A stretch of 56,053 nucleotides of DNA, taken from the NCBI GenBank assembly GCA_937916505.1, contig CALFSW010000268.1, positions 1 through 56,053 on the forward strand, read 5' to 3'. The notes under the pieces were generated by a model, which was not told the origin of the DNA, did no database searches, and worked only from the letters and a program-made list of their open reading frames with translations. Shown here piece by piece: positions 46,101-54,480 of the stretch; the first letter of the stretch is position 1; each line of letters starts with the position of its first letter. Origin of the DNA: an uncultured Verrucomicrobiales bacterium (lineage in GTDB: Bacteria > Verrucomicrobiota > Verrucomicrobiia > Verrucomicrobiales > Akkermansiaceae). The translations under genes and the position numbers were made by a program.

Positions 46101-48060
46101 GCGCGTCAATGGAGGAAGAGACCGTGTCGGCGTCGCCATCGAACAAGTCGACGAAGACTTCCTCGACCGCTACGGCTACGACCGTGATGGCGAACTCTAC
46201 AAATTCGTTCAGCGCAGTAATCTCAACCCCGTCTTTTTCGACACCATCACCGGCATTGAAAAGAAGACGGGAGATGAAAGCAATATCGACTCCGCCGTCG
46301 ATCTCGTCGCCGGACTCAACCTCCCGACTTCAGCTCAACGACGACAGTGGGTCATCGACAATCTCGATCTCCCCCAGGTCATCAACTACCTCGCCGCCCG
46401 CTCCATCATTCAGGATGCCGACGATCTCCGTAAGAACTTCTACATGTATTTTGATGCCCGGGGCGACTGCCGCTGGCGCATGCTGCCATGGGACAAGGAC
46501 TACACCTTCGGCGTCCGCGGCGATGGCGGAACCTTCCTCCCCCACCCCTTCTTCGGCGATGAGGAACACAAAAAGCAAAACGCCAACCAGTGGAACATCC
46601 TCTACGACGTCATCTTCGAAGAGCCCGTGACCCAACGCATTTACCTGCGACGCCTGCGCACTCTGATGGACGAGGTTCTCCAACCGTCCTCGACACCCTC
46701 AAATGAGCGCATCCTCGAGCAACTCGCCCAGGACATCATCAACCCGGCTTCGCCTCCCTTGAGCAGCAACGTCAACTCGATCAACAGCTACCTCACCAGC
46801 CGCCGCAGTGTTCTCTTCAACAACTACCCCTCGCTGATCCCAACCAGCCAGACGAGCACGCCCAATCTCACCATCGCCGAAGTTGAAACCAACCCTTCCA
46901 GCGGCAATCAGGAAGAGGAATTCATTCGGATTCACAACAACGAGAACACCGAGATCGACATCTCCGGCTGGACCCTCGAAGGAGGCGTAGGCTTCACCTT
47001 CAAGGCCGGAACCGTCATCGAACGCAATGGCGACCTTTACGTCACTCCAAGTAGCAAGGACTTCATCAACCGGGCCACTTCCCCGACCGGAGGCGAGGAG
47101 CATCTCACTGCCTCTCCCTACTCGGGCCATCTCTCGAACTTCAGTGAAGTCCTCACCCTGAAGAATGACGAAGCTGTCATTGTCGATTCCATCAACACAC
47201 CCAACACCCCGAGCGACGCCCAGCTCTATCTTGTCATTAGCGAGTTGATGTATCATCCCGCCGCTCCAAACGGTGACACCGAATATCTCGAACTGATGAA
47301 CACGAGCGAAACCGAAACGCTTGACCTCTCCGGAGTCAAATTCACGGCAGGAATCGATTTCACCTTTGGTGCCGGCACCACTTTGGCACCCGGCAACCGT
47401 ATTCTGATCGTCCTTGATCAAACCGCTTTTGAAGCCGTTCACGGAGCCGGCCACCCGATCTCCGGAGTTTTCCAAAACGGCTCCCGCCTCAATAATGGCA
47501 GCGACCGCATCAAGCTCGAAGACGCCAGCAACAGCTCGATTCAAGAATTCACCTATGACGATGAATCCCCATGGCCGGTTGGTCCCGACGGTGGTGGTTT
47601 CAGTCTGGTCCTGATCGATCCGACGTCATCGCCGGACCATGATGAGGCTTCGAATTGGCGGGAGAGCAGCCTGATCGGTGGCAACCCCGGCAACCCCGAC
47701 AGCATGCCCTTCACTGGCAACCCTGATGCCGATCCCGACAACGATGGCCTCAGCTCCCTTCTTGAGTATGCCCTCGGAACATCGCCAACGACCGCGAACC
47801 CCAGCCCTCTCAAAGTCACCATTACCGGAACCTCCGTTCAAATCACCACCACCATCAATCAGGAGGCCGACGATATCGCAATCACCTTGCAAAGTTCCTC
47901 CAATCTCTCCGGCTGGACTGAGGCCTCCGGGAATCTCCCCGAGGTCTCACGCATCAACAATGGAGATGGCACCGCCAGCCTCACCTACCAAAGCGCGACC
48001 GGTTTCGTCCAAAGTGAAGATCGTCTCTTCTTCCGCCTGAAGGCAGAACTCCTTCCCTAG
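43132..48060 (+). CDS. Giant secreted discoidin-like / lamin-tail / CotH-kinase protein
   Basis: 1642 residues. In order: signal peptide, discoidin-like domain (about 25-200), two choice-of-anchor D repeats (about 205-415), lamin-tail domain (about 421-535), a carbohydrate-binding-like region (about 575-720), and a CotH-type kinase domain (about 880-1210). The kinase has FYDNIFVRQRGGATNG, DGELYKFVQRSN and the acidic motif LPWDKDYTFG. Two more lamin-tail domains (about 1243-1360 and 1366-1480) and the shared C-terminal module ending FFRLKAELLP follow. It has the same plan as the 1865-residue protein at 18113, with the LamG front replaced by the discoidin-like domain. Extracellular protein phosphorylation is possible but inferred. 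Confidence 0.88.
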   Translation: MNATIQTGLGAGLLLALSSTPLLAADFHPISSITSSSADLYNVSNLIQGSGSGYSASEPHNSIGGGSTHTWVTNAPNGSGDYFANGVSDPVLTLDLGADRSLSEISTWGYANSNTNGGKNFTLRFATSAEGSGGFGSSITYSPSFDAAFSADSRDSHSFGQTVTARYVELTFTDNWRGLQGGTPGGDRVGLGEIAFEDSVPPIDPLLQVESSLNLELDGSVQTIGIPVANLGATQGLTLSTPTFGGTNAAAFLLLSSPASITAGGSDTIQISFNPTGMTGAIGASLNFTTNDTSQTSVSVSLSGFIHDPRISAATFFDLGSFPTGSGIQSGQFTVNNIGGGQSLNISDVSITGSNAAHFSVTASPSSIAPLGDGTLDIQLDPMGSDGIYSAQLRITSNDALNPVTIVNLNALVGDAIPNSGVRINEFVASNNSSFDDGDGNSSDWIELFNAGPGPVDLSGWSLTDSSGNLNKWEFPNGTSLAQNGFLVVFASGQNTDTYVDAGGFLHTNFKLTTGGEYLGLVMPDGTTIKSEFNPSFPAQFSDVSYGTFAANGASSNLIENSNAEVFIPENPSLGLTWTAASFTTDANWLKPETGTGVGFDRGGDYDDDIDVDIESELYNQGTSAYIRLPFNVTDAASLVQLSLTIHWDDGFYAYLNGTEIASRHAPANPTWNSVATQNVDENNNLETIDVSAFLPSLQNGQNVLAIHAMNRSSGSSDFLAAASLTATTAPSGPLSIGYLSVATPGSLNTGGAANPGPEIVDVSHSPEQPSETENIIVTSTILSRLVAVDEVTLSYRVQYGGTIELMMVDNGTGDDAIAGDSVYTATIPASAYGAEEMVRWFVTAEDTATNETRAPAFLDQVGRNQSAQYFGTVTKDPSVTSGMPILQWFTQNVSASHSRSGARVSVYFQGRFYDNIFVRQRGGATNGSVSQKFDFNKGDSFYVNEEMSSVGEINMNGNGADSTYVRQQMGFDTHRLAGNEACLTYLWQMRVNGGRDRVGVAIEQVDEDFLDRYGYDRDGELYKFVQRSNLNPVFFDTITGIEKKTGDESNIDSAVDLVAGLNLPTSAQRRQWVIDNLDLPQVINYLAARSIIQDADDLRKNFYMYFDARGDCRWRMLPWDKDYTFGVRGDGGTFLPHPFFGDEEHKKQNANQWNILYDVIFEEPVTQRIYLRRLRTLMDEVLQPSSTPSNERILEQLAQDIINPASPPLSSNVNSINSYLTSRRSVLFNNYPSLIPTSQTSTPNLTIAEVETNPSSGNQEEEFIRIHNNENTEIDISGWTLEGGVGFTFKAGTVIERNGDLYVTPSSKDFINRATSPTGGEEHLTASPYSGHLSNFSEVLTLKNDEAVIVDSINTPNTPSDAQLYLVISELMYHPAAPNGDTEYLELMNTSETETLDLSGVKFTAGIDFTFGAGTTLAPGNRILIVLDQTAFEAVHGAGHPISGVFQNGSRLNNGSDRIKLEDASNSSIQEFTYDDESPWPVGPDGGGFSLVLIDPTSSPDHDEASNWRESSLIGGNPGNPDSMPFTGNPDADPDNDGLSSLLEYALGTSPTTANPSPLKVTITGTSVQITTTINQEADDIAITLQSSSNLSGWTEASGNLPEVSRINNGDGTASLTYQSATGFVQSEDRLFFRLKAELLP

Positions 48061-48174
48061 ATTTCAAAAATGGTAGGACCCTCCCGGTCATGATGATTTG
48101 CTGGCAGATCTGCTGCGGAGATCCACGCCTTGCCATGCCTCCCCGGATTTGGTGATCTGTGGGAAAGCCCGCTC

Positions 48175-49629
48175 ATGAAGAAAATCATCCCCGCCATTCT
48201 ACTCTTATTCACTGGTTCTTTATCAGCCATCGCCCAAGAGGAAACAGCCGCCCCCAAAAAGCCCAACTTCATCTTCATCCTCAGCGATGACATCGCACAG
48301 GGTGACCTTGGCGTCTACGGACAGGAGTTGATCAAAACGCCCCGCATCGACCAGCTCTCCAAGGAAGGCACCCGCTACATGCAGGCTTACTGCGGCACGA
48401 GCGTGTGTGCGCCCTGCCGGTCCGTCTTTTTCACCGGCCTTCACTCCGGTAAGTGTCCCGTCCGCGGCAATCGTGAGATGGCTCCCGAAGGACAATGGCC
48501 CATCCCAGCCGAAACGGTCACCATTGGCGAAGTCGCAAAATCAGCGGGCTACGCCACCTCCACCTTCGGAAAATGGGGGATGGGATTCTTCGACACCAGC
48601 GGCAGCCCCCACAAGCAAGGCATCGACCGCTTCTTCGGCTACAACTGCCAACGTCATGCCCACTCCTACTTTCCAACTTACCTTTACGACAACGACCAAG
48701 CGGTCCGTCTCCCCGGAAACACCGGAAAAGGCATCGGTAAAACCTACGCCCAGGAACTCATCCAGAATGAAATGATCAAGTGGGTGAAGGGGAACTCTGA
48801 AAACCCCTTCATGATGTTCTACGCCATCACTCTCCCCCATGGCGCACACGAGATTGACGACCTCGGAATCTACCAGGACAAGCCCTGGTCCATGAAGCAA
48901 AAATCCTACGCCGCCCAGGTCACCCGCATCGATTCCGACATCGGCGAGCTCATCGACACTCTCCGCGAACTTGGCATCGACAAAAATACCCTCATCGTTT
49001 TCACCGGCGACAATGGCTCTTCTTTCAACCCCAAGTCCGAGATCGGCAAGCTCTTCAAGCAAGATGCCAACGGCCTCCGGGGCTACAAGCGCGGCATGTA
49101 CGAAGGAGCCTTGAGACAAGCCGCCTTCGCCTGGTGGCCCGGCACCATCCCCGCCGGTCGGGTTGATGAAACCCCCTGGGCCCTCTGGGATCTCATGCCC
49201 ACCTTCGTCGAAATGAGCGGAGCCACTCCCCCAAAAGGCTACGAAACCGACGGTCACTCCCTCCTTTCCTACCTCAAAGGCGGCGAGGCTCCCAAACGCG
49301 ATTACTTCTACTGGGAACTCCACACCGGCAACCCCATCCAAGCCGCCCGCTGGGGTGACTGGAAAGCCGTTCGCAATGGCATCAATAAGCCCATCGAAAT
49401 CTACGACCTCGCCAAAGACCCCGGCGAAAAAAACAACCTCGCCAAAGCAAAACCCGGCCTTGTTAAAAAAGCCGAAGCCATCTTCAAGGATGCCCACCGT
49501 GTCGACCCCGAGTGGCCCCTCGCCGGACCGACCAAAAAACAAAAGGTCGAAGCTCAAAAAGCCTGGACCATCAAACGCAAGCGCGACCAAGATCGCTGGG
49601 CCCCTCCCAACGCCAAGCCCCTTCAGTAG
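48175..49629 (+). CDS. Secreted sulfatase (formylglycine type)
   Basis: 484 residues from the ATG at 48175, which opens a good signal peptide; the longer frame from 48130 does not. The sulfatase signature is CAPCR at residues 78-82, in which Cys78 would be converted to formylglycine; the N-terminal NFIFILSDD carries metal-binding aspartates. [14 protein letters not shown] and a C-terminal [15 protein letters not shown] complete the fold. The presumed substrate is a sulfated polysaccharide, as expected for marine Verrucomicrobiota. The 4 following bases after the stop lead into a truncated sensor gene. Confidence 0.94.
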   Translation: MKKIIPAILLLFTGSLSAIAQEETAAPKKPNFIFILSDDIAQGDLGVYGQELIKTPRIDQLSKEGTRYMQAYCGTSVCAPCRSVFFTGLHSGKCPVRGNREMAPEGQWPIPAETVTIGEVAKSAGYATSTFGKWGMGFFDTSGSPHKQGIDRFFGYNCQRHAHSYFPTYLYDNDQAVRLPGNTGKGIGKTYAQELIQNEMIKWVKGNSENPFMMFYAITLPHGAHEIDDLGIYQDKPWSMKQKSYAAQVTRIDSDIGELIDTLRELGIDKNTLIVFTGDNGSSFNPKSEIGKLFKQDANGLRGYKRGMYEGALRQAAFAWWPGTIPAGRVDETPWALWDLMPTFVEMSGATPPKGYETDGHSLLSYLKGGEAPKRDYFYWELHTGNPIQAARWGDWKAVRNGINKPIEIYDLAKDPGEKNNLAKAKPGLVKKAEAIFKDAHRVDPEWPLAGPTKKQKVEAQKAWTIKRKRDQDRWAPPNAKPLQ

Positions 49630-49642
49630 GCCCACTTTAATC

Positions 49643-50500
49643 ATGCCCCTCTTCCTCGTTTTCGTTTGGGTGGCAATCGCCTCTCTTCCCTCCTCGGAAA
49701 TCCCTCTCGGCAAACGTCCCACCGTCACGGAGTCGATCAGCGAAGGAGATCTCTCTTCTCCAACCTTTCAGATCGTTCCACACGGAAAGCGCCTTCGGTA
49801 TCGACTCGACGGGCTGGACCCGGACTGGACCGAGGACCGCGATGAAATGAACCTCGTCGCACGCTTTGTCAATCAAAGCGGCGACGATATCGAGCGGGTG
49901 GCCTTCAGTGTCACAAGAAAGAACCTCGGTTGGGATCACAAAGATCCCGACCACCGCTTTGCACTGCGCAGGGAGGTGATTACCACCCCTCCGGACGCCA
50001 CCGCAGTCCAAATCATCATCACCTCCTCGGGTTCTCCCCAGGCGATCGGGACCTACACCGTGAAGGATCTTTCCATCACCGCCAGCGACCAGGGTGGTTC
50101 CAGGATCCTCATGAAAAATGGAATGAAACCGGAGTGGAATCAACCCGGTTGGAACAGGTCGGGAACCCGCCCATCCATGGCTCTGGAGAACCCGGACCTT
50201 CCCGGCGAGCTGTCTCTCGTCACCACCGTTTCCAGGATCACCTCGAACCCATCAATCAGGGCATCCCCCGGACTCTCCGGCACCCCATCGGGATTCCAGT
50301 TTGCAACCGTGGTCCACTTTCGATCGCCGCCCCCGTTATCAAACCCAGAAGCCCCGGTTGAAAGATCCTGGAGATCGAACGCCAAGCCACTGAGAACAAA
50401 ACCCTGGGCATCCGTGTCCGAAGCAGAAGAGATCGAAAAATTTCCCGTCACTCCTTGGCTGGAAACATCCAAAACTCCGCTTGCCCCTGAAAAATTATAG
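49643..50500 (+). pseudogene. N-terminal fragment of a secreted/sensor-type protein, truncated near 50.2 kb
   Basis: From the ATG at 49643 (signal-like MPLFLVFVWVAIASL) the first ~185 residues look genuine, with LRYRLDGLDPDW, EMNLVARFVNQ and SGSPQAIGTYTVKDLSI. I recall this pattern from sensory regions in front of kinases or regulators in Verrucomicrobiota, which are much longer proteins. After about GTRPSMALENPDL (position ~50190) the translation becomes low-complexity and is only the shadow of the gene on the other strand. The frame happens to stay open to 50500. No transmembrane or kinase part follows. Interpreted as a broken gene; a short intact secreted protein is the alternative. Confidence 0.6.
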
Positions 50501-51009
50501 GAATTGCCCGACACCGAGAGCTTTGTGCCAGCCGAAGTCGTCGCATTCACGTAACTGACGTTCAGCAACTCAAAAGCCGAACTGACACCTGTGATCGCAA
50601 TATCGACAACTTCTGCAACCGCATCAATGCGCTGGGGATTCTGACCCTGGATAGCGATTCCACCACCGGTGTTATCCACCCGCAGGGTCGCCGGGTTCAC
50701 CGCTCGGTACAAGGTCACCGTAAACACCTCTCCCCACATTGCCGGACTTGTCACCGTTCCCACCGGACCATCAAAACTATCGACATAAGCTGCCGGTCCC
50801 GTTTCCACACACGACGCGTCCAGCACCACAGCCCCCGTCGCATCCACGGTGAACTCGAGCGTGATGACTCCCGCATTCTGAAACCCTCCGGCAACTCCCA
50901 CATAGGAATGACTAAAGTCCACTTGCACCTCTGCCTGAGCACAGAAAAAACTGCAGTACCAGCTGGCGACAGGAAGCTTCCAAAAATGGACGAAGCGAGG
51001 ATTAAGCAT
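50140..51009 (-). CDS. Secreted protein fragment, 3' end probably truncated
   Basis: 289 codons from the ATG at 51009, with a signal-like start (VASWYCSFFCAQA). The product is beta-rich and typical of large secreted verrucomicrobial proteins (VTLEF- and SVSGNSYNFSGASG-type segments). It carries a GGGDRKWTTVANWNPDGVPESPGDALIDGF segment, as in autotransporter-like repeat proteins that usually go on for hundreds of residues. Here homology-like sequence stops around 50220 and the frame ends 80 bp later inside the fragment of the opposite gene. A full family member would be longer. It reads as a gene cut by the same rearrangement as its neighbour. Confidence 0.6.
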   Translation of the reverse strand: MLNPRFVHFWKLPVASWYCSFFCAQAEVQVDFSHSYVGVAGGFQNAGVITLEFTVDATGAVVLDASCVETGPAAYVDSFDGPVGTVTSPAMWGEVFTVTLYRAVNPATLRVDNTGGGIAIQGQNPQRIDAVAEVVDIAITGVSSAFELLNVSYVNATTSAGTKLSVSGNSYNFSGASGVLDVSSQGVTGNFSISSASDTDAQGFVLSGLAFDLQDLSTGASGFDNGGGDRKWTTVANWNPDGVPESPGDALIDGFEVILETVVTRDSSPGRSGFSRAMDGRVPDLFQPG

Positions 51010-51047
51010 CCCTGATTCTAGACCAATTCACTCACCCTGCAGAAGTC

Positions 51048-51352
51048 CCCAAAAAGGGGACACCCCGTCACTCCACCGTCTGCTCCACGTCCGCTTGCTT
51101 GAGAACCTCATCCGGCGGCCCGGGAAAGGGGCCTCCGATGGGAACATTCCCCGCGTGGCCGAGCGCCTTCCAGCACTTGGGATCACTGTAATAGGCTCCG
51201 GAGGCGATGCCGGTGAAGACGTTGAAAAAATGGTTCCCTTTGGCCATCTCGTCGCAGGCTGCTTTCTTCTGCTCCCCGCTCCCTTCGGCGCAATTCTTTT
51301 GAAAGTGCTTCCGGCATTCCTCGTCGGGTTTTTTAAGGCCGGGGATGATCGA
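51048..51352. repeat. Direct repeat copy 1 (flanks the toxin-antitoxin module)
   Basis: About 300 bp, over 90% identical by eye to 52022-52323 and in the same orientation. It corresponds to the 3' part of the subunit-3 gene. Confidence 0.85.
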
Positions 51353-51379
51353 GAGAGTTTCATTTGCTAAATTGTCCAA
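51068..51379 (-). pseudogene. Truncated duplicate of the gluconate 2-dehydrogenase subunit-3-like gene
   Basis: Encodes the last ~94 residues of the protein at 52040-52678, from IIPGLK onward, with scattered substitutions (KPDEECRKHFQKNCAEGSGEQ against TLDEECRKHFQKNFADASEEQ). The ~10 residues before that, and the apparent start at 51379, come from unrelated sequence in the toxin-antitoxin promoter. The signal and the N-terminal half are missing, so it is probably non-functional. The frame has stayed open, which suggests the duplication is recent. Confidence 0.8.
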
Positions 51380-51388
51380 AATGGATAA
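51372..51388. promoter_or_regulatory. Candidate antitoxin operator
   Basis: Imperfect inverted repeat TTGTCCA, 3-nt spacer, TGGATAA (6 of 7 positions pair), 15 bp upstream of the antitoxin ATG. Phd/YefM antitoxins usually repress through such palindromes. Position is the only further support. Confidence 0.45.
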
Positions 51389-51402
51389 AATTGGGCAATC
51401 CC

Positions 51403-51675
51403 ATGAAAACTTTCACCGCGACCGAACTCAAACAGAATTCAGGAAAGGTGCTCGATACCGCCCTCCAAAATCCTGTTTCCATCATGCGGCACGGCCGGGC
51501 CGTCGCCGTCTTGAGTTCTGAAGCTGAGTATCAAGAGTTTCTAAAATACCGCCAAGTGACGCAGGAGGTGCAGGCAGGATTTACCCAAATCGATCGTGGC
51601 GAGTTTTCCTCCCGCTCTATGGACGAGCTTTTCAAAGAAGCGCAAAAACAAGTGGCGGCTAAGAAAAAAAATTAG
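51403..51675 (+). CDS. Phd/YefM-type antitoxin
   Basis: 90 residues from the ATG at 51403; the frame upstream to 51364 runs into the operator and is not used. The N-terminus MKTFTATELKQNSGKVLDTALQNPVSIMRHGRAVAVLSS is typical of Phd/YefM DNA-binding antitoxins. The C-terminal half (FSSRSMDELFKEAQKQ) would wrap the toxin. It precedes the toxin gene by 24 bp on the same strand. The pair lies between two direct repeats of a subunit-3 gene end. Confidence 0.88.
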   Translation: MKTFTATELKQNSGKVLDTALQNPVSIMRHGRAVAVLSSEAEYQEFLKYRQVTQEVQAGFTQIDRGEFSSRSMDELFKEAQKQVAAKKKN

Positions 51676-51699
51676 AGCTCAGAATTCCTAATTAGAATC

Positions 51700-52017
51700 A
51701 TGCATGATTTTAAGAACTCACTTCTGGCAGACGAGGACCTGATCTCGATCTTCGCTTACACGATCGAGAAGTGGGATTCCGACCAAGCGCTTAAATACAA
51801 ACAGCAGCTCGAAAAGGCTCAGGAAGAGATCAGACAAGACCCTTTCTTAACTGGCAGTAAAGCGAGCGATGACCTTGCCGAAGGCTGTCGCCTCTACCGC
51901 GCTGAGCATCACTACTTCGCCTATCGTTTCAAAAATGATACGATCGAAATCGCCCGCGTCCTGCATGAGAACATGGATTTCCACGTCCAGATGAGAGTCG
52001 AATATTTCCCAAAGTGA
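51700..52017 (+). CDS. ParE/RelE-type toxin
   Basis: 105 residues. The sequence has the ParE/RelE pattern: EDLISIFAYTIEKWDSDQALKYKQQLEKAQEEI, a central GCRLYRAEHHYFAYRFKND, and a C-terminal EIARVLHENMDFHVQM. It is either an mRNA interferase or a gyrase poison; the two cannot be separated by eye. Second gene of the toxin-antitoxin operon. The stop lies only a few bases before the second direct repeat, and the convergent subunit-3 gene ends at 52040. Confidence 0.88.
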   Translation: MHDFKNSLLADEDLISIFAYTIEKWDSDQALKYKQQLEKAQEEIRQDPFLTGSKASDDLAEGCRLYRAEHHYFAYRFKNDTIEIARVLHENMDFHVQMRVEYFPK

Positions 52018-52021
52018 GCGC

Positions 52022-52323
52022 CCCCAAAAGGACACCGCATCACTCCACCGTCTGCTCCACTCCCGCTTGCTTGAGAACCTCTTCCGGCGGCCCGGGAAAG
52101 GGGCCTCCGATGGGGACATTCCCTGCGTAGCCGAGCGCCTTCCAGCACTTGGGATCACTGTAATAGGCTCCGGAGGCGATGCCGGTGAAGACGTTGAAAA
52201 AATGGTTCCCTTTGGCCATCTCGTCGCAGGCTGCTTTCTTCTGCTCCTCGCTCGCATCGGCAAAGTTCTTTTGGAAGTGCTTCCGGCATTCTTCATCGAG
52301 CGTCTTGAGGCCCGGGATGATCG
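52022..52323. repeat. Direct repeat copy 2 (part of the intact subunit-3 gene)
   Basis: Partner of 51048-51352. It covers the 3' part of the intact gene plus about 18 bp beyond its stop; identity ends near the CGGGATGATCG segment. Confidence 0.85.
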
Positions 52324-52678
52324 CTTTGCGGTCACCCTGCTGGCGCGGGTAGGGAGCGCTGACCCATTCATCGATAAAGTCGGCCACCCGCACTTCACTG
52401 GCAGCCGGGCCAAGGTCGTCCTTTGGAAAAAGCATCTCCGCAAGGGCCACGGCAGCCTTCTTTTCCGGATCGGTAAATGTCAACGGCCACACTTCGCCAC
52501 GTTCATAGGTTTTAGCCATGACTGGATCCTGGCCGTAACCTGTGACCGCAGTGGGGTTCGTCTTAATCTCTTGCGCAATCGCAGCCGGGATCGAAAGCCC
52601 TTCAGCAGTGGCCACGGCAGCGAACCACTGGAGAACCCGGCGACGTGGAAGGCGGTTTTCTTGATCTTGTGAGTTCAT
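52040..52678 (-). CDS. Gluconate 2-dehydrogenase subunit-3-like protein, Tat-exported
   Basis: 212 residues from the ATG at 52678. The twin-arginine-type signal RRRVLQWFAAVATAEGLSIPAAIAQ is clear. The family is the small third subunit of GMC-type membrane sugar dehydrogenases (DUF1852/Gluconate_2-dh3). Features: FTDPEKKAAVALAEMLFPKDDLGPAASEVRVADFIDEW near the start and FFNVFTGIASGAYYSDPKCWKALGYAGNVPIGGPFPGP near the end. It starts 2 bp after the GMC oxidoreductase stop, the usual pairing. The cytochrome subunit is not in the window. The Tat signal probably exports the GMC subunit as well, since that one lacks its own. Confidence 0.92.
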   Translation of the reverse strand: MNSQDQENRLPRRRVLQWFAAVATAEGLSIPAAIAQEIKTNPTAVTGYGQDPVMAKTYERGEVWPLTFTDPEKKAAVALAEMLFPKDDLGPAASEVRVADFIDEWVSAPYPRQQGDRKAIIPGLKTLDEECRKHFQKNFADASEEQKKAACDEMAKGNHFFNVFTGIASGAYYSDPKCWKALGYAGNVPIGGPFPGPPEEVLKQAGVEQTVE

Positions 52679-52679
52679 A

Positions 52680-54470
52680 TTAAAGGTTTCCTTTCCGTGC
52701 TTCTTCGATGAGGTGATCGGCCGCGCGCCAGGCGAGGGCCATGATCGTTTCGGTGGGATTTTTGTCAGCGTTCGAGGCGAAGGGCGAGCCGTCGCAGAGG
52801 AGGAGATTCTTAATGTCCCAGGTCTGGTTCCACTCATTGCAGACCGACTTCCTGCCATCGGCTCCCATGATGGCTCCGCCGACTTCGTGGATGACCTGAC
52901 CACCTTTCAAGATCGTTTTGCGGGCATCCTGTTTGGGATCAAAAAGACCTTTTCCGCCGGCAGATTCAAAAATCTCGCTGAAAGTCTTCTGTGCGTGAAC
53001 CGCCATATTGGTTTCATGCTCACTCCACTTCCAATGCCACTTCATCACGGGGATCCCCCACTTGTCCTTCACCTCGGAATCGAGCTCGGCGAAAGAGCCT
53101 TCGTTGGGAATCATTTCTCCCCGACAAGCGACGTGAACAAAGGAACCGTAGTAACGTCGGGCTGCTTCCTTGAGTTTGGTTCCGTAGAGTCCCTGGAAGT
53201 ATTGCGTGGGCACCGGGCTGTTCCCTTTCGGCATTGAGCGGGTCCCGCTGATCTCGATGTGATAGCCTCGGGCGAAGTCCATCTTGCCCGCCTTCTGCTC
53301 CTTGTAGAGCCACCAGGGCGAGTAGAAATGACAGCCTCCCGCTCCGTCGTCGTTGTGGGCGGGAAGGTTTTCGAGAGCAGGGATTTGGCCCGACATGTCC
53401 GACCCGACGGTGTCCATGATGTATTTCCCAACCAACCCGCTGGAGTTGGCGATCCCGTCTCCGCTTGCCGAGTTCAGTAAAATACGAACGGTCTCACCGC
53501 TACTCGCCGCCAGCACCACGGCCTTGCCTTTGACCCGCTCTTCCTTTCCCGTGGTCTTGTCGATGAAGAGAACCCCTTTCGCTTTGCCATCCTTCCCCAC
53601 GATCACTTCCCGCACGTGCGCATTGGCGATGATATCGAGATTCCCCGTCGCCTCCGCAGGCGGAAGATGAACGGTGGTCGATTGGTAGTTCGCCCGGATG
53701 CTGCAGCCGCGCCCGCAATCGGTCGCCCAAAAACAAGCGGCGCGGGATGACATCGATTTCTCGACGATCTTCTGCGCCTTCGGGTTGTCGGGATGAAGTT
53801 CGGGGGCAAGTTTTTTGCCATCCTGTGGTTCGGTTAATACCGCCCTATGAATTGGAACGACCGGCACGCCCAGCTTCTTGGCGTGCTTCTGAATCATGAG
53901 ATCTCCAATGCGGCCTTTCGGAGGAGGTTGCAGAACTCCCTTCGGTGAATCGGGGGTGTTTTCCATCCCTTCATTCGTGCCGTAAACTCCGATCAATTTC
54001 TCAACCTTGGTGTAGTAGGGCTCCAAATCATCGTAAGAGATCGGCCAGTCAAACCCGAGGCCATCGCGCGAGTAGGGCTTAAAATCATAAGGCCCGTTGC
54101 GAAGAGAAATTCGCCCCCAGTGATTGGTGCGTCCGCCCATCATGCGGGCACGCCACCACATGAATTGCTCCTCCGCCTTGTCGCTCGCCTGCGTGTAGGG
54201 CTCATCGGGAACCTGCCAACCGCCATCGATGGTGGCATCGAAGAAACCGAAGTTCTTGTCAGGCGTCGATGAACCTCCAAGCGGGGCATCTTTTCCAGTC
54301 TGGAACATGGGAGTTTCCTTCGCCACGTCATAGGAGCGCCCCGCTTCCAGCATGAGACATTTCAGTCCGGCAAGGGTGAGGGTGTAGGCCATCTGGCCAC
54401 CGCCGGCTCCTGAACCGACAATGACGACGTCGTATTCGGACTTTGCTTTCGAGATTGGAATGGTTGGCAT
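52680..54470 (-). CDS. GMC-family sugar/polyol oxidoreductase (gluconate 2-dehydrogenase-like large subunit)
   Basis: 596 residues. The FAD-binding motif VVIVGSGAGGGQMAYTLTLAGL lies at about 15-36. The GMC signature block follows (MWWRARMMGGRTNHWGR), and the C-terminal CDGSPFASNADKNPTETIMALAWRAADHL is typical of gluconate/sorbitol dehydrogenase large subunits. No signal peptide is visible; co-export with the Tat-signalled subunit 3 is the known mode for this family. Substrate unknown. It starts 10 bp after the stop of the sulfatase gene and is followed by subunit 3, making a three-gene operon for sulfated-sugar use by inference. Confidence 0.94.
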   Translation of the reverse strand: MPTIPISKAKSEYDVVIVGSGAGGGQMAYTLTLAGLKCLMLEAGRSYDVAKETPMFQTGKDAPLGGSSTPDKNFGFFDATIDGGWQVPDEPYTQASDKAEEQFMWWRARMMGGRTNHWGRISLRNGPYDFKPYSRDGLGFDWPISYDDLEPYYTKVEKLIGVYGTNEGMENTPDSPKGVLQPPPKGRIGDLMIQKHAKKLGVPVVPIHRAVLTEPQDGKKLAPELHPDNPKAQKIVEKSMSSRAACFWATDCGRGCSIRANYQSTTVHLPPAEATGNLDIIANAHVREVIVGKDGKAKGVLFIDKTTGKEERVKGKAVVLAASSGETVRILLNSASGDGIANSSGLVGKYIMDTVGSDMSGQIPALENLPAHNDDGAGGCHFYSPWWLYKEQKAGKMDFARGYHIEISGTRSMPKGNSPVPTQYFQGLYGTKLKEAARRYYGSFVHVACRGEMIPNEGSFAELDSEVKDKWGIPVMKWHWKWSEHETNMAVHAQKTFSEIFESAGGKGLFDPKQDARKTILKGGQVIHEVGGAIMGADGRKSVCNEWNQTWDIKNLLLCDGSPFASNADKNPTETIMALAWRAADHLIEEARKGNL

Positions 54471-54480
54471 AACAGTCGTT

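Noticed and set aside
48541-49728. 395-codon open frame antisense to the sulfatase
   Set aside because: Sulfatase motifs are complete on the plus strand.
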